Source: Dysidea avara (lineage: Eukaryota > Porifera > Demospongiae > Dictyoceratida > Dysideidae). From it: a stretch of 64,000 nucleotides of DNA. Positions 11,416 through 25,200 of this stretch are shown in pieces. The notes under the pieces are model-generated. The model worked only from the letters and a program-made list of their open reading frames with translations. It made no database searches and had not been told where the DNA came from. Position numbers and translations under genes: made by a program. The stretch lies in the NCBI RefSeq assembly GCF_963678975.1, contig NC_089279.1:26956004-27020003 (forward strand). The letters are read 5' to 3'. Positions within the stretch are counted from its first letter, which is position 1. Every line of letters begins with the position of its first letter.

Positions 11416-14400
11416 AGCACGGTTGCCAAAAGCTTCGCTTTGCCAGGCAAATAGCATGTCCCTGCTTCTAAGTTTGATGCTCAGTAATGCCCAGTTGCTA
11501 CTGTTTCCACTTCCTCAAGTTGAACCAGAAACTTTACTCACATAGCTCCAGTCTGCACAGCTATTTAAATTGCGAAGTGGTGTTAACAGGGGAACTGGCA
11601 AAAGTTAACTGTCCATGACTACATGTAGCAAGTTAGACTCAAGTAGGATTTTAGTGCCCACACCTTCACTTGCCACTGAGAAATGTACACTGTGTTTGTG
11701 TTGAATCCTCCAACTCTGTGTATGTTTGCAGCCAGAGAAAAACAGCTGGTGTCAACTGTAATCATTATCAAGTAAGGTATGATTAAATCATTTGTAGGAG
11801 GATGATAAAGTATCAAGTGCTTATCATAACTGATGGATTGAGTAAGCAAGGAGTTGTACATGCAGAATTTAGGGAGATTGTACTCTCAGAGCCCCCATAT
11901 TTGTTATGTGATGCGTATATTGGCAAAAGATCAATACTTAACATTCCTTCTAAATGACTGAATATATATTATGACAAAAGAATCTTTATCGCGTGGACAG
12001 TCTACTAAATTTCAGACAAACCTTGTGCGTGTTATTGTTTGTGTTTCTGATGCTGTTGGTATAGATATGCTATAATGTATATATGTTTGCTGTAGTTTGT
12101 TCTGTTGTAGCTAGCTATAAGTTGTTTTACAATCATTCTGGGTGCAACATCTGCTGTTCCCTAGCTGGCTTGTTGTACACGTGGTTGTAAAATGTTTTCT
12201 TACTGACTGCTCTATTAGAGTATTTCAATCCTTCGGGTTTTCTATCATAGCTAAAAATCACTCTAGATTCCCCATATAAATATGCAAATATTTTGAAAGG
12301 GTGGGCACACTATTAACCATCATATTCACTCAAAGGACTCCAGTACATTACATATAGCTAGTAGTGTAACCTTTGATATATTGAAGTGAATAAGTGACTA
12401 ATTTTGTAATCTCATTAAGTTAAGTTACACTATAAAGAAGTAAATAACTCTTTTATATGAAGGTATAACATTTAATTGTGGCAGACAGAATGCTCTATTG
12501 AGCATATAAGACTATAGTTTTTCACCTAAGGGGTGTATGTTAGGGATTTACATAAAGCAAAATGAATTACCTTGAGTACTTCCGCTAATCCACGATGTGC
12601 TCCAACTAGCTATGCCACATTTGTATAACAAGATAGTTGCTATGTAGATTTAATGCTCTATTGTGTGTTGTCATTTTACTTGTTAATGCTGCAGACAGAT
12701 GTTATACCGGTATTTGTAAAAGTACCAAAATAAGATTTTAAAAACTGTAGGAAAAAATATTAGCTACATAATTATATTGATAATCTGTTTGGTTTACAGT
12801 TATCACAACTGATGGTATCCTATTAGAGAATATACCAGTCTATATGTACTGAACCTATAATCTTTACCCTATACACACCTTGATGGAAAGAAAGTTCTCA
12901 ATGTGAGATCCACAACAAAATATAATTGTTTTTTGTTTGATGTGCAGAAGATTTCTTTGAAAGAATTCTATGGCCATGAGGCCCATTATATTAGAGGTAA
13001 CAAAAAAAATCTAGATACCATAATAGAGTAGTCTACACTCTAATAGAACAGTCACATTTTTAGAGTGATAAACCTGAAAATGTTCTGGGGGCTGTATATA
13101 TGCTTCTCTGTGTGTAAGCGTTGTGACCACATGCAGTAATTTCTCGCTAGCAAGCCAATATGGCCTGTACAAACACTCTGTGTAAAGTACACCTTTGATC
13201 AATTAACACCTCTACTCACATAACTGTTGATAGAAAACTGTTGATTGGTATTGATGAGATCAAGTCTTGTTTTATTAACAGGTTGAGGTGTCACTTTACA
13301 CAGGTGTGCACTGAAGTTAGACACTCACCCAAATTGAAATATTATGATAAGCCAGCACCCAAAATACTGTAACTTGGAAGCACAGCACAAAGAAGGCCCA
13401 AGCCTTATCCCAGTGCTATTGTGTTTCAGGGTGGTGTAATATGCTAAGCTAATATGTTTTTGAAGGTATCTAGATTGATTGTGGTGCAGAATGTGCTACA
13501 ATTCTCAGTGTCAACATGACAACTTTTTGGAATTAACTCACCATTCAATTATGGACCTTTGGCCAATGAATTTCTCCAGCAAAATGTTCCTCAGGCATTA
13601 CATTGTGTATGAACCATTCAAAGTACTACTCATGCAGAGTACAAATGCATCGATTAGGGCTCTTTTAGATTTGATGAATTAAAAGAATTATAACATTCAC
13701 TTATTCACTTACAAATACTGGCACCATATTCTAGCTGTCTCTGAATGAATAGCTAAAGCCATACGCCATTTAGTACTGACATACCATCACATGTAGAGGC
13801 TAAAGGTGAAATGATTACATCATAAGGAGTGACTGACAGAATTGGACTGAGCAACTACAACTTGAACAATTCGTCAATGAAGGAGAGGCGAGAATCAAAG
13901 CCCTCTTATTAAAACTATATCCTAGGATTGGTTGACAAGATGTCCAGATTTTAAACAAAGGAATTATGCAGGTATTTCCTCACATATAAAGTGTCCACGC
14001 ATTTTAACAGGCCAGGTTCCTATTGTAGATAGTCACAAAGTCTTTGTAAGGTTGTAAGGTTATCTGCCAAACCAAGCTCATTGAAGCCCATCTTTGTTTG
14101 AAGTCAAATTTATGGACCATTAACAGGTGCACTGGATATTGGAAGTGTGCCCATTACACGTTACATTTGCCACATGAATGTCAATGCGGAACTTGCTTAA
14201 TACAGACACCATGGGACTGACCAAAAATGTTGATTTCCCAGTTAAATTTATTGACTACTATAAGCTTAGTGTCTTCAATTTAAATAAAATCCCCATTAAC
14301 AAGTTCCACTGTAAAAAATTGTTCTAATAACGTACATTAGAAATGGTATGCATAAAATCCTTTGATCTTTGGCAGATAATGAGGTCTTTAAAATCCCTAA

Positions 14401-15683
14401 GAGACCTCTGAAGAGGTTAATTCTTTAATAAAACAGTTAGAGACCTCTGGAGGGATTCTCTAAAATGAGTCAAATTTACAGTAATATTTATGCTTTAGAC
14501 CAAAGGAGTTTTCATATTGAAAAAGGAGTGCTGTAGACTGCATCTGTTGCGCCCACCATAATCAACCTTTAGTCTCCTACTTTTCCCACTCATTTTCCTT
14601 CACTCTCACCCACACAAATAATTAATGCTAATAATCACCCACTTATGTCATAGGGAGGAACCATCATCATTATTGCATCACATGTACAGCCATATCATTG
14701 TAATACAATGCATCAACAGAGAAGTGAAAATAGTTTAGACATTTCTCAGTAATAAATTAAATTAAGAGTACTTGTTGAAGGGAATAAGTCATAAATCTTA
14801 CAAGCCTACGACATGAAAACATCCATTAGAAGTTTTAAAACAACTGTTTACAAAGTTAGCCATAGGATGATCTCTCTTAGGAGGAGGCTGTATTTTGATG
14901 TCCTTCACACATGAAACCTTCTATGGTTAAGAAAACAAACGTATGCATTCATTTAGAAGTTTGGAACACAGTCAATGTCTAGGAAAACAACTGCAGCATT
15001 TGTTGACAATTCAGGAGATCCTCTGAAAGAGGGGGCCTGCTATATGCTAACAAAATTTGCACATTTCAATAAGTAGAATCTATTCAAGTTACTTGTAATT
15101 CAGCAGTCAGTTTCAGCTTGCCAGCTTTTAATGGCTGCTTGTATAAAAGTCATGGAGAACACATGATGTTGTGCCCAGCTGCCACCCAGTTATATAGCAA
15201 CAAGGAACCATCAAACTACCTACAGGAAAGATACAACCATAATAAAACTTAAATGTATCATTTGTGTGCTATGTACACGTGGCCAAGCCACTTGATGTAT
15301 AGTCAGAAAATTGTGATGCACAGGTAACAGGTACAAAGACATGCAGTTTAAGATACCACACATTAATATGAACTATCAAAATTGACGAGTACGGGGTATT
15401 TTATTGGGGATTATTATACTTTCAATACATACACAGAAGTTCCATACTGTAGACTAGGACGACACAACAATGCATTATTACCAGAATTATTGATCAGGAA
15501 CTGATATGTGTGCCATTATATCATGAGGGTATAGGGAAATTTCCTCATTTGGTGTCTTTGTGTACTGTTAGCTGTTGTCAAGGCTGTGATGCATAGCGAT
15601 ATCATAATATATGTGTTTAATAATTACATAACTAGGCAAAGCTGTCATGAAAAGCACCCTATGCAAGTGGGAAGGTTTATGTA

Positions 15684-15907
15684 CAGTCGATTGCAGAATT
15701 CTTGAAAAAAGTATGCCGTACCGTGAGTGTTTCCGTAAGGCTCCTTGTGAGTAAATTTTATTGTTCTTGCCACGGATTCAACAACAATTGAACCACACTA
15801 ATCTCTTTCCTCAATCCGGCTGATCCGGCGTCACTACAAATAGTTTTCCAGCTAACGGAATGTTTACGGCACGGGAAGAGAAATTTCAACAATTCTGCAA
15901 TCGACTG
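15684..15907. mobile_element. Tc1/mariner-type MITE, 224 bp, flanked by TA
   Basis: Terminal inverted repeats begin CAGTCGATTGCAGAATT and match the reverse complement at the right end over about 24 bases with few differences. TA lies on both sides (15682-15683 and 15908-15909). There is no transposase frame. It sits within a 1.07-kb block present only in copy 1 of the duplication. Confidence 0.7.
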
Positions 15908-17106
15908 TACAGTGTAAACATCTTGATGCCGAAATATATGGTGTTAATAATGAGGTCAGTAGTACCTGGTAACTAAATTGGGTGATACATATATGTCACA
16001 AAAGAGGTGGCTACTTAAACTGTCCCCTTGTGGTGGTATCAAGAGTAAATAAAGTATTAAATCTTGATGTTTCTTATGACACAAAATAATGTAGCTAGCC
16101 ACTCAAAAATTTCCAAGAGAACAAAATATTAAATCTGCTTATAGTAAGTATACTGCTAAGCATCTTCAAACCCACAAGAAGTCTGTGCAGGTTTGTAGTC
16201 CTGTGATCTTTCATCAACAGAAAACCTTCCTGTTATTTTCATCATAACATTTTCTCATGCACTGGTGGTCCTGATAGTAAGGCTGGAGACTTCATATGAT
16301 CTGCTTGGTCATTCTCTGGTGACATACAAATTGCCCACCCACTACCACTACCAATAGTCATGTGCTTGTGCTATAGATAATCATGTGCTTGTGCTATAGA
16401 TAGTCATGTAATAGTTGCTCAAAATTATACCAGTAACTAGCTTGCTAACTACGGTCGGCTGTTTAAGGCACCCTGGTATAAATTGTCTGGGCGGGGAAGT
16501 TGCAGTATTGCAAGTAGTCTGCGGGGACTATGTATGATTGCTATAACTGCTCGGGGGGACCGATTTTGGGGGGACCAGTTGTAGCATGACAGACCACAGG
16601 GAAAAATAATACAGACAGCTAACAGTACGTTTTTATACATTGTTACTGAAGGCATACACTATCCACATAAATCAGCATATACAAAGCAAATTAATTGTTT
16701 ATAGCAATACGAAACAAACTTGTAAAAGAGGAGGTTTTGAAATCACATACTGTAAAAAAATAAAAGCTGCCATGCCTCCACAAGTTATGTGCATATATAC
16801 GTAGTTCGGTAAGAATCAACTTTGTATTGAAAACCAGTGTTTATATTCTGACATGTACTTTAGTTCATCAGATTACCAGCCAGTGGTCTAACAAATGCTA
16901 AATCACTAATATGATTCAGGCAACACACACACACACACATCCAATCCAGTCATTTCAATCTCATCTGCTAGTCAGAAAGTGATAAATTGCAATCACAAAT
17001 CAAATAGTGGTGGTATAATTTAGGTCACAGGTTTTGGTGAACCATAACATTTGTCAGGTCACATGTATATAGTAATAAAATATTATACACAGAGTGAGAC
17101 ATATAT

Positions 17107-17930
17107 CAAGACACACGGTAGTGTGTCGTGCGGCCCAAGAAGCCGGCGCGCCACACCCGTGAGTATATTGACAGGAAGAACGAAAACGTCATTTTCACAC
17201 CTTTGTATCTCGGTGATCACTTATCTGATTGGAACCAAATTTGCTACACAGTTGCCCGCCAGCCAAGGGAGTCTACATTCCAAATTTGAAGGAAATCGCT
17301 CAAGCCATTTCCGAGATACGAGCTGCCAAAGTTTGGTTTTTTTTTCTTCGTTTTTTTTTTCTTCTTATTCTTCTTCTTCTTCGTCTTTTCGCACACTTGC
17401 AAAAATTGCGATAACAAGCAAACGCGTACTCCGATCGCCTTGAAACTTGGCACACAGAAAGGGAGTCCAACGGCGAATCCTAGCATCAAATTTGGTACAA
17501 ATTCGATGAATGGTTCAGGAGTTATGACCGATTATTCGCGTAAAACAAGATCGATTTGTTGTCACGCCTACAGGGTAAACCGCTTCATGGAATGAGTTGA
17601 AAATTGCTATGTAGATGGAGTAACCATCGTAGGAGTGCCTTTTGGTGGTTTGAAAGGAATCGAGATAAAGACCACGGAGATATGACACAAAACCCAACCT
17701 GTGTCACAATTACGCGATCGATTTTTATGAATAAAAAAGTATTAGTTTTCACGCCTACTAGGCAAACCGCTTAGAGCAATGAGCTGAAAATCGGTGTATA
17801 GCTGGAATAATCTTCATAGAAAGTCCTTGCAGTAGTACAGAAGAATCGGATTACAAACCACTGAGTCATGATTCGAAAGCCAACTTCGTGTAGCAAATGC
17901 GAGATCGAGATACTCTAATAGAACAGTCAC
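17107..17930 (-). mobile_element. Non-autonomous repeat with terminal hairpin and TCTATTAGAGTA end
   Basis: The left edge carries a hairpin (gacacac/gtgtgtc) ending caagacac; the right edge is ctctaatagaacagtcac. The same two ends bound the element at 47282-47912 in opposite orientation. Inside are two degenerate direct repeats of about 185 bases (near 17560 and 17746). The corresponding site in duplication copy 2 (near 32130) lacks the element. The hairpin next to one end recalls Helitrons, but the terminal bases do not match their usual CTRR end, so class is open. Confidence 0.55.
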
Positions 17931-17949
17931 CCTAATAGAGCATTCAGCT

Positions 17950-19785
17950 AATTTATTTATTCCATTATAGAATTTTATTACATCACAAGTTATTCTGTAG
18001 GGAGTTCAGCTGCAAACAGTTAATCTTATAGACAGTTCAGCAAGAAGACAGTCACCATGTGGAGAGTTAAGCAAATATATCACTATAGAGATTCAGAACA
18101 TTACGAGTCACACTGAAGAAAGTTCAGCTATAAACAAGTCATGCACTGTGTAGAGAATTAAGCTACAATTAAGTCACTCTCTAGAGAATTCAGTTACACA
18201 GAATTCAGCTACACACAAGTCACTGTGGAGAGAGTTCAGCTACAAACAAATTACCCTTTAGAGTGATCAGCTACAAACAAAACACTTTGCAGGGTGTTCA
18301 GCTGCAACAAATCAACCTTTAGAGTGATCAGCAATGAACAAATCAACACAAATCTACCTGTAGAGAGATAAGCTAGAAACAAATCACCCTGTAGAGAGAT
18401 CAGCTAGAAACAAATCACCCTGTAGAGAGATCAGCTACAAACAAATCAACCTGCAGAGAGATCAGCTACAAACAAATCACCTTATAGACAGTTCAGTTAC
18501 AAACAAATTACCTTGTAGAGAGATCGGCTACAAACAAATCAACCTGCAGAGAGATCAGCTACACACAATTCAACTTGTAGAGAGATCAGCTACAAACAAA
18601 TCACCCTGTAGAGAGATCAGCTAGAAACTACACACAATGTAAGGAGTTCAGCTACAGATAAATCACCCTGTAGAGAGTTCAGCTAAAACAAATCAACTTG
18701 CAGAGAGATCAGCTACAAACAAATCACCTTTTAGACAGTTCAGCTACAAACAAATTACCTTGTAGAGAGATCAGCTACAAACAAATCAACCTGCAGAGAG
18801 ATCAGCTACACACAATTCAACTTGTAGAGAGATCAGCTACAAACAAATCACCCTGTAGAGAGATCAGCTAGAAACTAGACACAATGTAAGGAGTTCAGCT
18901 ACAAGCAAATCACCGTGTAGAGAGTTCAGCTACAAACAAACCAACCTGTAGAGCGATCAGCTAGAAACAAATCACCCTGAAGAGAGGTCAGCTACAAAAA
19001 ATCACCCTGTAGAGATATCAGCTAGAAACAAATCACCCTGAAGAGAGGTCAGCTACAAAAAATCACCTTGTAGAGAGATCAACTACAAACAAAACATTTT
19101 GCAGAGAGATCAGCTACAAACAAATTGCTCTGTAGAGAGATCGGCTACAAACAAATCAACCTGCAGAGAGATCAGCTACACACAAATCAACTTGTAGAGA
19201 GTTCAGCTACAAACAAGTTACCCTGTAGAGAGTTCATCTACAAGCAAATCAACCTGCAGAGCAATCAGGTAGAAACAAATCACCCTGAAGAGAGGTCAGC
19301 TACAAAAAATCACCCTGTAGAGAGATCAGCTAGAAACAAATCACCCAGAAGAGAGGTCAGCTACAAAAAAATCACCCTGTAGAGAGATCAGCTAGGAACA
19401 AATCACCCTGAAGAGAGGTCAGCTACAAACAAAACACTTTGCAGAGAATTCAGCTACAAACAAATCAGCTTGTAGAGAGATCAGTTACACACAAATCAAC
19501 CTGTAGAGAGATAAGCTAGAAACAAATCACCCTGTAGAGAGTTCAGCTACAAGCAAAACACCCTGTAGAGAGTTCAGCAACAAGGAAACCACCATGTAGA
19601 GAGTTTAGCTGCAAACAAATCACCTGTAGAGAGTTCAGCTAGAAACAAAATACCCTGTAGAGAGACCAGCTAGAAGAGGTTACGTTGTAGAGAGTTCAGC
19701 TACAAAGAAACCATCCTGTATATAGTTCAGCTACATTTCAAGTCACCCAGTAGAGAGATCAGCTGCAAAAAAATATCCTGTGGGG
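17950..19785. repeat. Satellite array, 31-bp monomer, about 59 copies
   Basis: Units close to gagagatcagctacaaac followed by aaatcaccctgta repeat with a 31-base period over about 1.8 kb, with point variants (acaaac/agaaac, gatcagc/gttcagc). The array directly follows the element at 17107-17930 and lies in the 3.2-kb block absent from duplication copy 2. The open frame at 19125-19382 is translated satellite, not a gene. Confidence 0.92.
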
Positions 19786-19981
19786 AATAATGGGCATGTA
19801 ATAAATATATGTATATAATTTGTATAATTACTAATAAAATCAAAAATAATTGAAGTACTAAAATTCTTCTTTAAGTTCTTTTCTTCTTCCTGTAGTAAAG
19901 AAAAAAAACACATGGGTTAAAAAAGCCCCAAAGCCAGCCATAGGCCGGCTTTGCAGTATACAAATACAAAAAGAAGTGATA

Positions 19982-20303
19982 TCTAATCAAAAACAGCCAA
20001 GCTGTAAAAAAAGGTGCGGCCCCCAAAAAGGCCATGGTGAAAAAAGATGTGAAATCCAAGGTGGCGGCCAAGAAATGGCTGTGATGGTAGGTTAATGGTT
20101 ACATTTTAATAACGACAATTCAGGTGAATTTTGTGCCGCTTGGTCTTGGCACCAAATTCAACTGAATTGTTGTTATTAAAATGTAACCATTAACCTACCA
20201 TCACAGCCATTTCTTGGCCGCCACCTTGGATTTCACATCTTTTTTCACCATGGCCTTTTTGGGGGCCGCACCTTTTTTTACAGCTTGGCTGTTTTTGATT
20301 AGA
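19982..20303. mobile_element. Foldback element with 156-bp arms
   Basis: Bases 19982-20137 and 20148-20303 are nearly perfect reverse complements separated by about 10 bases. The ends read tctaatcaaaaacagccaag. Related arms occur at 45029-45121 and 46277-46387. The small minus-strand frame here is a shadow of the arm. Confidence 0.85.
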
Positions 20304-20310
20304 TTACATT

Positions 20311-21573
20311 TTCATGAGTGTACAGTGGGATTCCTCAGAGCAGGCGCCTTCATAGTTAGGACCATTAGTGTTAGCATTACACACATTTAGAGTCCTGAAA
20401 TTAAGACAATTCTCTATTAAGGACACTGTACAATGGTGCGTCCGTTCTTCATACTATAGGACAAGTCTATACAGTGGAGCCTGTGTAATAGATGCTATAG
20501 TATCTATGGTGTAATAATTATGGGTTCTGTGCAACAAATCAAAGTGTCCTGACTATCAAGGGGATACTTTGGGACCTTGACCAAATATGTCTGCAGGTGT
20601 CCACATTACAGCATGAGTAAATTACACACACACACACCTCATCAGATTGCTGTTTCACATTTGCTAGTAGTGCTTCACAAGCAGGAGTCCCAAAAAGCAA
20701 TGTCATAGAACTACCCATGTACAGCACTGCATTGAAAGTTTTAAAAGAGGACCCAGTGAAGCACACATGAAAGTGGTCAGGCCAACAGCTAGGCTAAACC
20801 ATGCAATCCTTCTACTGTATGTATATGTGGCTAATTATAAAGTCTGCATTTTAATACGGGCACTTTTTAATACAAGGAGGGTCTGGTTTCTGTAATTGTT
20901 TGAGAAAATCAGGTGTGCATACTTCTGCTCACATGAGCAAAAAAGTTTTATGGTAAAAGCAGCACTCTAGGGTTGAAGTAAACTTACAGGCTCTGAGTTG
21001 TGCCAATTCAAAATACAGGTGAAAGTTTCTGAATACAGTGTGAATAACTTTCCTAATAGGCTGTAATGAACAAAAAATGACAACTCAGGTCTTGATTGCA
21101 GATTACCAGAAACTGAAACTGCATAGACCTTCGTATTGAAAGGAGGCATTTCCCTCTTGTAAACATACGAAAATTAAGAGCAGACAAAAGGCTTTGAATA
21201 GTGATCTTGCAAGGCTCTTGCAGGAGATTCCTCTTGCAAGAGAATCCGGTCATTTCTTGCAGGAACTTGCAGGATCATTTTTGCTGGGTAGTTAAGATAG
21301 TTCTGAGTGTCGTTTGAGATATGGTTCCTTAGCAATAATAAAGTGGTAATTACAAATAATTAATGAATTGTGAAATACATGGAATTACAGTGTTGTGCTG
21401 TATGCAGTTAATAATACATAAAACCTCACAACAACAAAATCAATTTTTGGGGATAGTAGCTATTTTAACTGGGTGGGTGCCTGGTTTTTAAGTAGCACAA
21501 CATCAACTTGTTTGACTATATAGCTTGCCTACCAAATTTTGTTAAGATTTTGATTCATCAAATTCACAAGTTT
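20311..21573. other. Part of duplication copy 1, no gene recognised
   Basis: The start (20311-20450) and the part around 21120-21190 match 32150-32350 in copy 2. A Tc1-like relic (gtacagtgggattcc, near 20320) and a short CA run are present. No exon is supported. Confidence 0.5.
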
Positions 21574-22193
21574 CTTATGTACACAAGCCATTGTATTGGT
21601 GGCTTATTTCAACCAAATGGATATTAGTTTATTTATTAAGGCTTGAAAAGGTGGAGAAAGGAGAAAAAATCCATGACTGGACCTAGGCAGCCTTGAACCT
21701 GCAGCCATCCGATATCTGGCATGGTCATATGATCGCTAAGTTGTGATATGGTCGTGTGACACCAAGGTCAACAAAACAATTAATTTGACAGTGAAAATCA
21801 AATGTGATAACCTACACCTACCAGGACAGTGACACCTGCTCTTATAAGGTTACAAGCAAAGGTTACCTTGTAACTAAGGTCACCTTGAAATAAGCCACCA
21901 ATACAATGGTTTGTGTACATAAGTGACCTTAGTTACAAGGTAACCTTTGCTTGTAACCTTATAAGAGCAGGTGTCACTGTCCTGGTAGGTGTAGGTTATC
22001 ACATTTGATTTTCACTGTCAAATTAATTGTTTTGTTGACCTTGGGGTCACACGACCATATCACAACTTAGCGATCATATGACCATGCCAGATATCGGATG
22101 GCTGCAGGTTCAAGGCTGCCTAGGTCCAGTCATGGATTTTTTCTCCTTTCTCTACCTTTTCAAGCCTTAATAAATAAACTAATATCCATTTGG
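21574..22193. repeat. Compound inverted repeat with A-B-A'-B' order, containing a tRNA-like segment
   Basis: Segment A (21574-21612) is repeated inverted as A' (21885-21923, 38 of 39 bases match). Segment B (21613-21884) is repeated inverted as B' (21924-22193). Each segment is therefore the loop of the other's hairpin. B' carries a B-box-like ggttcaaggc (about 22108) after an A-box-like tagcgatcatatg, as in tRNA-derived SINEs. A degraded single copy of part of B' occurs near 32390-32480. Confidence 0.8.
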
Positions 22194-22196
22194 TTC

Positions 22197-22268
22197 CACA
22201 CACAAACGCACGCACGCACACACACACGCACGCACGCAGCACGCACGCACGCACACACACACACACAG
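22197..22268. repeat. CA/CGCA microsatellite
   Basis: A run of cacaca and cgca units starts right after the B' arm of the compound inverted repeat. Overlapping open frames are low-complexity translations. Confidence 0.9.
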
Positions 22269-25200
22269 AGGAATATAGGCAAGGTGAAACATGATCACAT
22301 ACATGTGGTTTAATTGGAGAAACTAGTCTAATTGAGTATTCAATGTAAACAGATACAAACATTATTGACTGTACCTTGTGTACACAACTAAAGACATAAA
22401 TCTGACCAGATAATCTAATGATTAAACTATTACTCAGTTTATGTGTACAACATTGCTCATAGGCATAAGTGGCATAAGTGACATAACCACCACAAATTGT
22501 TGGACTAATTACTTTAGCACATGCTCTCAGTTTGGAACACCGATTCTGTCTTTTATCTTCTAGTAGCTCAACACCATAAACACAATACGAGGCATAGTTA
22601 TCCGCTACCCATTCTTACACTGTATAGCCTCATCGGCCAGACCCACCAAATTTAAAGCAACTTGGCAGTAAAATAAAACTGTCAACAAATTGAACTACAA
22701 CACCTTACAGAAACACACCTATAGTCACAACTTGTAATGATAAAGACAGAGAAGCATTACATGGCAACAGACCACCCAGGATTGCTGAGATGGAGTCTTT
22801 TTACTATACCAATAAATTGTACATTCTTGTACACAAGTATTCTATTCTGTGAATGCTATCCCACTAGGGACCTGTGAGAAGGCTTAAAGAACACCATGTC
22901 ACTACTACAAAATTTGAATTTAGATTAAAGACCTCACTCATCATAGACTAGGAAGGAAAAAGCTTGATGCAATAATCCAACTGAAATTGCACATACAGAT
23001 TTTAAATTTTATGATTAATCTTACAGAAACTTCCAACAAAGGGATTTCACGGAAATTTCCAACAAAGAATCAACTTCAAGTTTGAGCAGTTTTGCAGATG
23101 ATTTTGTTTTGCAACCCATTGACAGTGTGTGTACATGCAGCTAAAATGTCACAAGGACCCCTGTAGTGTTTAGTGGCTGTAGCTCAGCAAATCAAATGTA
23201 CCTACTTTTCACAAAAAGGAAGGGAAAAGTAGTGGTTTGCCAATGCAGAGACAAGAATCTTAAACAAATAATGTTAATTGTTGGTGCTAATTTAATTGAA
23301 TAAGAATGAAACTACTTTTCTACCTGTAATTTCAAATTCTATCAAATATGTTGTGCTCTTCTAGACATATCTAGACCTACTCATTTGGCTAAATCTCCCA
23401 ACAGAAGCCATATTGTGCTAGCAGGGACATGCATTCCCCTATCATGGCTACAAATTAGTAAACTATTAGTCTACATTATTATATGAGTAAATGGGGTGAT
23501 ACAAAAAATCACATCTGATGATCAAGCATGCATTACAATCAATGGTCAAGATAATGTGACAACTAAGAACAGAAAAATGTTGTGACAAAATCAGATTACT
23601 TCTAAATGCCAAGAAATGTGTAAGTGGGTTTTGCATAACTAATACACTGATACATTCAGAGTCTATTTTTCATTTCTCAAGGGTTTGAACCTAGAACCTC
23701 AGTTCAATCTATATTACGTCCACACATGAGCAGCTGTGTGCGCATGCGTACGTGTGCGCGCATGTGTGTGTGTGACCAGCCAGATTACTGATATGGTTAT
23801 TAGCAAGTAGGTAGCTTGAATGTCATTGCACAACAAATTCCTGGAAGATTCTGGTGCCAACAAACACACAACACATATTTTTTCAATACTTTATCATATA
23901 GAAGAAATTGATGGCATTTAACACTCAATTAATTTGACTAATTTAAACCACAAACCAATTTATTTAATTAAATCAACAAAAATGTATGTAACCATCTCTG
24001 CCAAAACCTGCACAGTTTGCACAAATGTCATTCATTACTCAGTGAGGCAGGTTTAAAAAGTATAGGCTTCCATTACCTACAATATCAGTATGGACAAAAG
24101 CCCACACATTTTGCATCCATTTCAGAATTTTTTCCCCAATGTTATCCAATGGTTTACTAATGTTTCAATCCATTATGGTAAGTATTATACAGTAGCGATG
24201 GTATATAATTTCAATTAACTAACTGACCAATTGTGTCCATTAGTCCTGAGGTGTCTACACTGTACACACGGCTGTATATTCTACAACCAACATACGTACT
24301 CAATTATACACACCACAATACCTACATACCATACAGTGCAAAGGTGGCAAATGACAAGTGAACTAGAGTCATTACAATGCCCTTAACAGCAAACACAGAT
24401 CACAAACCATCTGTGCTAACACGGCCATAGTGACTGACAAACAATCTCCCACATACCAGCCTGTCTGTCACCAAAACCAGTATGGCATGTACTGTATAGA
24501 TAAATAAGATTAATGTGGAGGGTAGCTATATAGTCTAGAACTTTCTGAAAGCACTGGACATCACAGATCTAGTTCCTTTTTTAAGTACTACCATCAGATT
24601 GTTTGTCGTTTTGCATACAGTATAGGTTGAACACATACATTATGAATAAACTGTACCATAAGAAAAGTGTACACATAATCACGCATGTGTATAAACACAA
24701 CCATATGTACCTGATATAAGCCACTAGTGTTTGACCATCCAGTTATTGTGAGTGTTATAAAGATTTAAAGCCAGTCATGCTGCTATGCCCATGCAGAGTT
24801 CTGAAAAACATATTAAACACAAGAGATCTGTGCAAATCAAAATTACCTCCAAAAAATTAAAATACTGTGCAAGGAAAATAGATGTAACTTTAACACTGAT
24901 GATTAAGAAGTGGGCCAACAATTATCCCACTTAGTGTACATAATAGTTCCCACGTACTGGCAGCAACAACATTTATAACCCTCTAACCCCTAGCAACAAT
25001 GATGTAGGTTGTCAGGTTGCCATTGTACTCCTTTAGTATGGCCTCTGTATCACCAGGGTCTGCAGCCTTTAGAAGTGTCACCAAATATATTCATAAAGGA
25101 TGAAATGTCAATGAGATTACAAATCAAAAACTCTCTTAATATTATCCTTCTGCTATTGTGGAAAACAATAAGTGAGAATGCATGCACACTAAATAACATC

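Larger units (their letters stand above)
10359..13904. other. Intergenic stretch downstream of the receptor gene
   Basis: No supported gene. A possible polyadenylation signal for the receptor (AATAAA, 10766-10771) lies 400 bases after its stop. The stretch contains tandem duplications near 11.2-11.4 kb, terminal-repeat motifs near 12207, 12828 and 13020-13058, and a 67-codon frame at 13479-13682 without supporting features. Confidence 0.5.

Noticed and set aside
12571-12606. Minus-strand exon-like segment reading GAHRGLAEVLK with a gtaatt donor
   Set aside because: Attractive but isolated; no partner exon in phase was found nearby.
16925-16940. Tandem CA run as a functional site
   Set aside because: Simple microsatellite; similar runs are scattered through the window.
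17051-17489. Open frames on both strands (130 and 81 codons)
   Set aside because: They run through a poly-pyrimidine tract giving Ser or Lys runs and lie in a repeat element.
17107-17930. Assignment of the hairpin-ended element as a true Helitron
   Set aside because: Hairpin and TC-type start are suggestive, but the CTRR terminus and A/T target were not seen clearly, so only a resemblance is claimed.
19125-19382. 85-codon plus-strand frame
   Set aside because: It is a translation of the 31-bp satellite array; its peptide repeats follow the monomer period.
22098-22362. Frames with THTRTH or CVCVRA repeats
   Set aside because: They are translations of the CA/CGCA microsatellite.
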